From the NCBI GenBank assembly GCA_945874515.1, contig CAMCHA010000175.1:1-6060 (forward strand): 6,060 nt of DNA. Reading direction: 5' to 3'. This DNA is from Asaia bogorensis. Lineage in GTDB: Bacteria; Pseudomonadota; Alphaproteobacteria; Acetobacterales; Acetobacteraceae. Within the stretch, counting starts at the first letter, position 1, and every line of letters begins with the position of its first letter. Below are positions 1 through 4,537 of the stretch, in pieces. The notes under the pieces were generated by a model. It did not search any database. It saw nothing but the letters and a program-made list of their open reading frames with translations, and was not told the origin of the DNA. The position numbers and the translations under genes were made by a program.

Positions 1-387
1 CGCCCGCGCAAGGCGCCAACTGCGTTTCGCACCATCAGTGAAGTCGCCGATGATTTGAATATCCCGCAACATGTGTTGCGTTTTTGGGAAAGCAAATTCC
101 CGCAGCTGAAGCCGCTGAAGCGTGGCGGCGGGCGGCGTTATTACCGGCCCGAGGATATCGCGCTGCTGAAGCGCGTGGGCGATCTGCTCTATAGCCAGGG
201 CTATACCATCAAGGGCGTGCAGCGGCTGTTGCGTGATGGTACGGATGAAGGCCCGGGGCCCGTGGCGCTGGAATTGCCTTTGGGCGATCCGCCGCCTGCC
301 ACTGAGGCATCTGAAGCCGTGGCGCTGAAGGCCGCGCTGGCTGAGCTTGAGGATATCGCGCGCGCTTTGCATCGGCTGGCGGCTTAG
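1..387 (+). CDS. MerR-family transcriptional regulator (3' part; start lies before the window)
   Basis: This is a DNA-binding regulator of the MerR family. The reading frame is open from base 1, giving 128 visible residues and a TAG stop at 385-387. A TTG at 55 is internal: helix-turn-helix residues ([20 protein letters not shown], visible residues 11-30) already begin upstream of it. The wing and second helix follow ([19 protein letters not shown], about 41-59), then a leucine-rich helix ending in QRLLRD. After a Pro/Gly-rich linker (about 80-105) comes a short Ala/Leu/Glu helix that probably dimerises. There is no Cys-rich or large ligand-binding domain, so no effector can be named. In alphaproteobacteria this short type commonly sits just after ihfA (integration host factor alpha) and before a tRNA-Pro; the tRNA is present here, while ihfA would be off the left edge. 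Family is certain; the regulated genes are unknown. Confidence 0.9.
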   Translation, partial: RPRKAPTAFRTISEVADDLNIPQHVLRFWESKFPQLKPLKRGGGRRYYRPEDIALLKRVGDLLYSQGYTIKGVQRLLRDGTDEGPGPVALELPLGDPPPATEASEAVALKAALAELEDIARALHRLAA

Positions 388-395
388 CGCCCGGT

Positions 396-421
396 CGGCG
401 GAGGCGGCATCGCCGGAGCCG
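396..421 (+). other. GC-rich hairpin just after the MerR stop codon
   Basis: CGGC (396-399) pairs with GCCG (418-421), and GGCG (403-406) pairs with CGCC (411-414) around a GCAT loop. The two stems are separated by a symmetric purine-only internal loop (GGA on each side). It starts nine bases after the stop codon, so it would lie in the 3' end of the regulator mRNA. No T-run follows (the next homopolymer is a run of A at 435-442), so it is not a standard intrinsic terminator. It could protect the mRNA end or support factor-dependent termination. By-eye structure only. Confidence 0.3.
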
Positions 422-524
422 TGAATCGGTCGCTCAAAAAAATGCCTTGCGATACAGTCCTTTTGTACGGGTCGCATCCTAAGGGGTGGCAAGCCAGGAT
501 TTTGGGTGCTAATCAGCCATCAGT

Positions 525-601
525 CGGAGCGTAGCGCAGCCTGGTAGCGCATCAGTCTGGGGGACTGGGGGTCGTGGGTTCGAATCCCGCCGCTCCGACC
601 A
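525..601 (+). tRNA. tRNA-Pro (anticodon GGG)
   Basis: The complete cloverleaf is visible. The acceptor stem CGGAGCG (525-531) pairs fully with CGCTCCG (591-597), followed by discriminator A598 and an encoded CCA (599-601). The D-arm contains AGCGCAGCCTGGTAGCGC. The anticodon stem TCAGT (552-556) pairs with ACTGG (564-568), with one U-G pair at its outer end. The loop CTGGGGG (557-563) places GGG at 559-561, preceded by the expected T33, so it reads CCC and CCU proline codons. The T-arm GTGGG-TTCGAAT-CCCGC (574-590) has one U-G pair. A G follows the anticodon, as expected for the m1G37 of proline tRNAs that prevents frameshifting. It lies 137 bases downstream of the MerR gene on the same strand. 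No integrase and no duplicated tRNA 3' end was seen nearby. Confidence 0.97.
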
Positions 602-603
602 TT

Positions 604-629
604 TTCACAGAATTGAAGCCGCGTTTTTT
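604..629 (+). terminator. Possible weak terminator after tRNA-Pro
   Basis: A run of six T (624-629) follows the tRNA by 22 bases and is preceded by the GC-rich GCCGCG (618-623). The only inverted repeat upstream is a weak TTCA/TGAA pair (604-607 with 614-617). This is the only terminator-like signal in the 29 bases separating the tRNA from the convergent gene ending at 631. The T-tract is seen; the terminator function is a guess. Confidence 0.25.
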
Positions 630-630
630 A

Positions 631-1200
631 TCAGCGCATCGGCCAAAGACGCGACCAGCTATTGACCGTGGTGTCGCGCAGCCAGACGCAGCTTGTGGAG
701 GCGTCACACAAACGCGCAAGATCACCTCCGGCGCTGGCGCTTTTTTCTGCCGTGACATCCAAAAAACCCGCCCAGGCCTGCTGCATTTGTGTACTGCTGA
801 GGATCATCATATCCTTCGCAGCCTCTGCCTGACGTTGCGCGCCGGCCAATAGGTCCTCCACAACGCCTTCCGCTACAATGGCGACATGGGGTGCCAGCGC
901 CTCTCCCAGCGCGCAGAGGGCGCGTTGTTCGGCGCTGGGTGGGCGCCCTAACGCGGCATCCGTGAGCGTATCCCAAACGCGGCCCGAGCCCATCATGAGC
1001 GAAAGCGCTGCCCCGCCGGCCTGGCCGAGCATACAGGCGTAGCCCGTGTAAGATTCAAGGGCAGCAGCTTTCGGCACCAGCGGCACGGTAGCCACGGCCT
1101 CAGGCAGTTTTGGGTTTGGTCGCGCGGGTTCCGACGCATAGGATGCTAATGGCGCCATCACCAGCGCCAGAAGCGCCGCCTGAATGCCGAGTTGTCTCAT
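631..1200 (-). CDS. Small exported protein of unknown function, four cysteines
   Basis: I do not recognise this 189-residue protein. The start at 1200 is chosen because it overlaps the TGA stop of the upstream solute-binding protein as ATGA and has a GGGGAG ribosome binding site ten bases before it. A longer in-frame start at 1317 would overlap the neighbour by about 120 bases and would bury the signal peptide. Residues 1-23 look like a Sec signal peptide (MRQLGIQAALLALVMAPLAS, then YAS), so the product is probably periplasmic. The mature part is Ala-rich and apparently helical. It contains four Cys (residues 56, 96, 165, 171) that could form two disulfides after export. A central helix (about 105-150) is rich in Ala, Glu, Gln and Met, loosely reminiscent of phasin-like helices, but that is not a family assignment. 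There are no transmembrane segments beyond the signal and no catalytic motif I know. Its coupling to the binding protein suggests linked expression, perhaps a partner role. Confidence 0.75.
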   Translation of the reverse strand: MRQLGIQAALLALVMAPLASYASEPARPNPKLPEAVATVPLVPKAAALESYTGYACMLGQAGGAALSLMMGSGRVWDTLTDAALGRPPSAEQRALCALGEALAPHVAIVAEGVVEDLLAGAQRQAEAAKDMMILSSTQMQQAWAGFLDVTAEKSASAGGDLARLCDASTSCVWLRDTTVNSWSRLWPMR

Positions 1201-2783
1201 GCGCGCTTTACTCCCCAAAACAAGGCAGGGCCACCTTTTACCACATCGCGGATGCTGCGCCGATAGGCTTGTGGCGGCAGCACCAGGCCAAGCGGGATGA
1301 AGGGTACTTCCTGCCAAGCATGGCGCTGAATTTCTTCCGCAATGCGCTTTTCCGTAGCCAGGTCGGGCGCGGCGAACCAGGCATCGCGCAATTCCTCAAG
1401 CTTCGGCATGGTGGGCCAGCCGGACCAGGCATTGGCACCATTGCCGCGAATGGGCATGTGGCTGCCGGGCACGGAAACATCCAAGCCTTCCCAGGTGGTG
1501 CAAAAGGCGCTCCAGCCGCCTTGATCCACCGGGCCGCGATTGGTGCGGCGTTGGATTTGCGTGCCCCAATCCATGGAAATGAAATCCACATTGAAGCCGA
1601 TGCGGCGCATCAGATCTGAAGCCACGACAGCCATGTTTTGTAGTACCGGCAGATCGGTGGCAGACATCATCACCACGCGTTCATTCTTGTAGCCCGAAGC
1701 AGCAAGGGCAGCGCGCGCCGCATCAAGGCTGCGCGGGCCGGTCAGCACTTCAAGCCCGGCTTCATTGGCAAGCGGGGTGCCTGGCGTGAAAATGCCGGCG
1801 GGTACATGGGATAGTGTTTGATCCGTGCCGATGGACGCATCCATGAAAACGCGCTGGTCAATCGCGGGCAGCAGGGCGCGGCGCACCGCGACATTGTCAA
1901 AAGGCGGATGGAGAAAATTGAAGCGCAGCACGCCAAGATTGCCGGCGCTATTGATGCGATCCACCACAATGTCCCGATGCCGGCGCAAAAGCGGCAGCAA
2001 ATCCGCATGCGGCTGTTCCCACCAATCGGCTTCATTGTTTTGTAGTGCGGCTGATGCGGTGGAAGGGTCGGGCATGATGCGCCATTCGACGCGATCGAAA
2101 TGCACGGGCTTGCCGCCCGCCATGAAATCCGATGCTTCCTGGCGCGTTTGATAGCCTTCGAAGCGGTCATAAACAGCAATATCGCCAGAACGGAACAGAT
2201 CCTGACGGAAGCGGAAGGGACCGCTGCCGGTGAAATCGCGGATTTGCTGGAAGGCATCTGTTTCCGCGATGCGTTCGGGCATAATGGCGCAAATGCTGGC
2301 CGATGGCTTGCCGAGCGCCCAAGCTAAGCCCGCCCAAGGCTGCTTCAGGCGAATTTCAAAACGATTATCGTCAAGGGCGCGCGTTTCATTTAGCAGCACG
2401 CCAAGCCTTTGGCCCAGCACATCGCGCTTTGACCAGCGATTGATGGAAGCGATGCAATCCTTCGCGCGCACCGGTTCATTGTCATGGAACCGCAAGCCGG
2501 GGCGGAGCGTCATGGTCCAGGTCAGGCCATCGGCGGAAATCTCATGCCCTGAGAGCATTTGATGCTTTGGGCGAAAATCCGCGCCCAGGCCGAACAAGGT
2601 ATCATAAACCATGAGGCCGTGATTGCGGACGATGACCGCCGTGCTCCAGACCGGGTCCATGCTGGACAGGTTGCTTTGCGGAATGAAGCGCAGCGTGCGC
2701 GCGGCGGTCTGGCCCGCGGCAAGGCGCGGCGCGGCAAGCGCGGCAGCCGTGGCGGCAAGCATCAATGAACGGCGCTGGAGCAT
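1197..2783 (-). CDS. ABC transporter substrate-binding protein, family 5 (peptide/nickel/oligopeptide type)
   Basis: This 528-residue protein has the normal length of a family-5 solute-binding protein (DppA, OppA, NikA relatives), which captures small peptides or other solutes in the periplasm and hands them to an inner-membrane ABC permease. The N-terminus MLQRRSLMLA, followed by an Ala-rich hydrophobic stretch to about residue 24, is an export signal; the Arg pair at 4-5 makes Tat export possible. No lipobox Cys is present. Family hallmarks include a SSMDP segment (40-44), VYDTLFGL (59-66), SADGLTWTMTLRPGLRFHDN (83-102), GSGPFRF (186-192), and a C-terminal WQEVPFIPLGL (490-500). Substrate cannot be read from sequence; similar proteins are abundant paralogues in Acetobacteraceae and Bradyrhizobium-like bacteria. 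It starts 78 bases after the membrane anchor gene with a strong ribosome binding site and overlaps the next gene by four bases. No permease or ATPase gene accompanies it in the window. Confidence 0.93.
   Translation of the reverse strand: MLQRRSLMLAATAAALAAPRLAAGQTAARTLRFIPQSNLSSMDPVWSTAVIVRNHGLMVYDTLFGLGADFRPKHQMLSGHEISADGLTWTMTLRPGLRFHDNEPVRAKDCIASINRWSKRDVLGQRLGVLLNETRALDDNRFEIRLKQPWAGLAWALGKPSASICAIMPERIAETDAFQQIRDFTGSGPFRFRQDLFRSGDIAVYDRFEGYQTRQEASDFMAGGKPVHFDRVEWRIMPDPSTASAALQNNEADWWEQPHADLLPLLRRHRDIVVDRINSAGNLGVLRFNFLHPPFDNVAVRRALLPAIDQRVFMDASIGTDQTLSHVPAGIFTPGTPLANEAGLEVLTGPRSLDAARAALAASGYKNERVVMMSATDLPVLQNMAVVASDLMRRIGFNVDFISMDWGTQIQRRTNRGPVDQGGWSAFCTTWEGLDVSVPGSHMPIRGNGANAWSGWPTMPKLEELRDAWFAAPDLATEKRIAEEIQRHAWQEVPFIPLGLVLPPQAYRRSIRDVVKGGPALFWGVKRA
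1211..1216 (-). promoter_or_regulatory. Ribosome binding site that fixes the start of the small exported protein
   Basis: Read on the minus strand this is GGGGAG, ten bases before the ATG at 1200. It lies inside the last codons of the solute-binding protein gene, so translation of the small gene is probably coupled to its neighbour. It supports the 1200 start over the longer in-frame start at 1317. Confidence 0.6.
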
Positions 2784-2790
2784 AACTAAA

Positions 2791-2797
2791 TCCTTTC
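2791..2797 (-). promoter_or_regulatory. Strong ribosome binding site for the solute-binding protein
   Basis: On the minus strand this reads GAAAGGA, seven bases before the ATG at 2783. Unlike the coupled neighbours, this gene has a free-standing translation signal in an intergenic gap. Confidence 0.7.
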
Positions 2798-2816
2798 AAG
2801 CAAAAGTAAGTTCAAA

Positions 2817-2830
2817 CATGCCGCTGCATG
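2817..2830 (-). other. Short hairpin in the gap between membrane anchor and binding protein genes
   Basis: CATGC and GCATG (2817-2821 and 2826-2830) form a perfect five-pair stem with a four-base loop. A second possible stem, GGGCT/AGCCC with a nine-base loop, lies at 2830-2848 and shares base 2830. On the minus strand the hairpin is followed by TTTGAACTTACTTTT, which is T-rich but interrupted. It could be a weak attenuator separating the molybdoenzyme operon from the binding protein, or nothing. No convincing -35/-10 pair was found in the gap. Confidence 0.25.
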
Positions 2831-2861
2831 GGCTCAGACGGCAAGCCCACTGCCGCGATAT

Positions 2862-3797
2862 CTACCGCTGCGTTGGGTAGTAAAGTGCGACGGTATGCGT
2901 GGCCTCGGCAAAAATCAGCCAGCGTTCCACCAATAGCCCGGCCAAAGCGCTGGCGGCGGCCAACACGCCAAACACCCATGCCGCACCGCTGCCCAGGATG
3001 ATGGCGACGCAAAACAGCAGCGCCGGTAGTGCGAAGCCGAGCAATAGCGCGATGCTGCGCAGCTTCGCCGCATGCACGCGGCCCACGCGAAACGCCATCT
3101 CGCGCAGCAGGTAATTGCTTTCCGTATGCGGGCTTTCCAGCGGGCGGACCTTGCCGATGAAGCCAAGTCCCGTGGCACTTTCGCGCGTGCTGGCGGCGGG
3201 TGTTGCATCCACACTCGCCCAATAGGCACGCTTGAACATGAGCGCTGCGAAGCCGAGTGCCGCCGCCACCAGCGCGGGGAAGAAGCCACCGCCCCAGAAA
3301 ATGGCAAGCATCGCTAGTAATGACGCGCCGGAAAAGCTCGCGAACAGCAAATAGCCCGGCGCTACCATAGGGTGATGCCATTCCTTCACGGGCTTGAGCG
3401 AGGCATAGATCATCCCCGTGCAATACACCGTGACCGCCGCACCCACGGCAGAAAGCAGGCCCGCCGGGACCATGAAGGCGGTTTCACCATGCGCCAGCGA
3501 AATCAGAAAAATCGAGGCCGGCAGAAAGGTGAGCACTGCCGCGACACCTTCGCGCGAAAGCCAGGATGACCGCCATTGGCTGAGCGCGCGCCAGGCGCGT
3601 TCTGGCCGGCCGAGATGCACCAGCGATGAACATAGCCCTGCGGCTATCAGCGCCAGCGCGATGATGGCCGCAGTTCCGCCAAACATGCTGCTGGCCGGCA
3701 GCAGGCCCAGCGGCTTCAGCAAGCCAAGCCAGAACAGCAAGCCGTAACCCGCGCCGGAAGCGACCGTGAAGAAAATGATGGAAGGGGCTGGTTTCAT
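2862..3797 (-). CDS. soeC: DmsC/NrfD-type membrane anchor subunit of a molybdoenzyme (probable SoeC)
   Basis: This 311-residue integral membrane protein anchors the molybdoenzyme and exchanges electrons with the quinone pool. About eight hydrophobic helices are visible, near residues 6-30, 40-62, 84-102, 108-131, 146-168, 172-188, 247-268 and 272-295. The segment HLGRPERAWRALSQW (61-75) followed by SWLSREG aligns by eye with the HLGSP...RAF...LSNE region of E. coli DmsC. ERWLIFAEATHTVALYY (291-307) at the end is typical of DmsC-like anchors. A polar loop of about 55 residues (190-245) between helices six and seven contains SNYLLREMAFRVGRVHAAKLR and may contact the iron-sulfur subunit. Its start overlaps the stop of the iron-sulfur gene as ATGA; an AAGGTG ribosome binding site lies at 3806-3811. 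Assignment to the DmsC family is strong; the soe symbol rests on the company it keeps, chiefly the iron-sulfur subunit. Confidence 0.85.
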   Translation of the reverse strand: MKPAPSIIFFTVASGAGYGLLFWLGLLKPLGLLPASSMFGGTAAIIALALIAAGLCSSLVHLGRPERAWRALSQWRSSWLSREGVAAVLTFLPASIFLISLAHGETAFMVPAGLLSAVGAAVTVYCTGMIYASLKPVKEWHHPMVAPGYLLFASFSGASLLAMLAIFWGGGFFPALVAAALGFAALMFKRAYWASVDATPAASTRESATGLGFIGKVRPLESPHTESNYLLREMAFRVGRVHAAKLRSIALLLGFALPALLFCVAIILGSGAAWVFGVLAAASALAGLLVERWLIFAEATHTVALYYPTQR

Positions 3798-4537
3798 CGG
3801 GACAGCACCTTATCCATCCAACGCAGCAGCGGGTTGGTGATTTGGCTGGGCAGAGGCCCGGCTTCCTTCGGCGCGGTCTTGACCTGACTGGAAGCCTTGC
3901 GCGGCGGCAGATAGCGATTGACGGGCTGATAGCCCATCTCTGGCATCAGCTCATACCCGCCGCGTTCGGCGACAAGCTTTGAAACATCGCTGTTTGGATC
4001 GCCAAGATCACCGAAATGCCGTGCATTGGCCGGGCAGGTGGAAACACAGGCTGGCACGCGGCGGTCTTCCGGGATGGTTTCATTGTAGATGCGATCAACG
4101 CAGAGCGTGCATTTCTTCATCACGCCCTGATCTTCGTCCAATTCCCGCGCGCCATAAGGGCATGCCCAGGCGCAAAGCTGGCAGCCGATGCACATATCCG
4201 TATTGACCAGCACAATGCCGTCTTCGGCGCGTTTATAGGATGCGCCAGTGGGGCAAACCGTGACGCAGGCTGGTGTTTCGCAATGCAGGCAGGAACGCGG
4301 GAAATGCACCGTGCGACCTTCATCACCATCGCCGGCTTCATAGGCATGGACGCGGTTGAACCAAACGCCTTCCTGCGCGGCGGAGTAAGGATGCTGATCG
4401 GGCAAAGGCCCCATATGGCCGCTGGTGTTCCATTCCTTGCAATTCGTTGCACAAGCATGGCAGCCGACACAGGTATCCAGATCAATCACCAGGCCAAGCT
4501 TCTTGGCCCCCGGTACGGGCGTGGGCAGGGATGTCAT
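3794..4537 (-). CDS. soeB: Four-cluster [4Fe-4S] electron-transfer subunit (probable SoeB)
   Basis: This 247-residue protein carries electrons between the molybdenum cofactor subunit and the membrane anchor. Sixteen cysteines fall in four ferredoxin-like groups: 23/26/29/33 (CVGCHACATNC), 83/86/91/95 (CLHCETPACVTVC), 116/119/122/126 (CIGCQLCAWAC) and 143/146/164/168 (CTLC...CVSTC). That is the standard ligand set for four [4Fe-4S] clusters in DmsB/PsrB-type subunits, and none is missing. There is no signal peptide, which fits either cytoplasmic assembly or co-export with a Tat-bearing partner. The CVGCHAC..NCKEWNTSG segment and the GGYELMPEMGYQPVNRYLP tail match, from memory, the subunit of sulfite-oxidising SoeABC better than E. 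coli DmsB. The start at 4537 overlaps the catalytic gene's stop as ATGA and has an AGGAGA ribosome binding site nine bases upstream. The family is certain; the sulfite assignment is moderately confident. Confidence 0.92.
   Translation of the reverse strand: MTSLPTPVPGAKKLGLVIDLDTCVGCHACATNCKEWNTSGHMGPLPDQHPYSAAQEGVWFNRVHAYEAGDGDEGRTVHFPRSCLHCETPACVTVCPTGASYKRAEDGIVLVNTDMCIGCQLCAWACPYGARELDEDQGVMKKCTLCVDRIYNETIPEDRRVPACVSTCPANARHFGDLGDPNSDVSKLVAERGGYELMPEMGYQPVNRYLPPRKASSQVKTAPKEAGPLPSQITNPLLRWMDKVLSR

Noticed and set aside
525..601. tRNA-Pro as an integration site for a mobile element
   Set aside because: No integrase gene, no second copy of the tRNA 3' end and no phage or plasmid genes are visible on either side.
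574..852. Short + strand frame beginning inside tRNA-Pro
   Set aside because: It starts in the T-arm of a complete tRNA and then runs antisense to the small exported protein.
1201..1317. Longer start for the small exported protein
   Set aside because: It would overlap the binding protein by about 120 bases and place the signal peptide internally. The ATGA start at 1200 has a good ribosome binding site.
2784..2861. Promoter for the solute-binding protein
   Set aside because: TTGCCG and TTGAAC can be read as -35 boxes, but the hexamers 17 bases downstream (GCATGT, GATTTA) are poor, and the second overlaps the ribosome binding site.
2812..3423. 203-codon - strand frame overlapping the membrane anchor gene
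   Set aside because: It lies in another frame of the anchor gene. Its translation lacks the membrane helices and family motifs that the anchor frame shows throughout.
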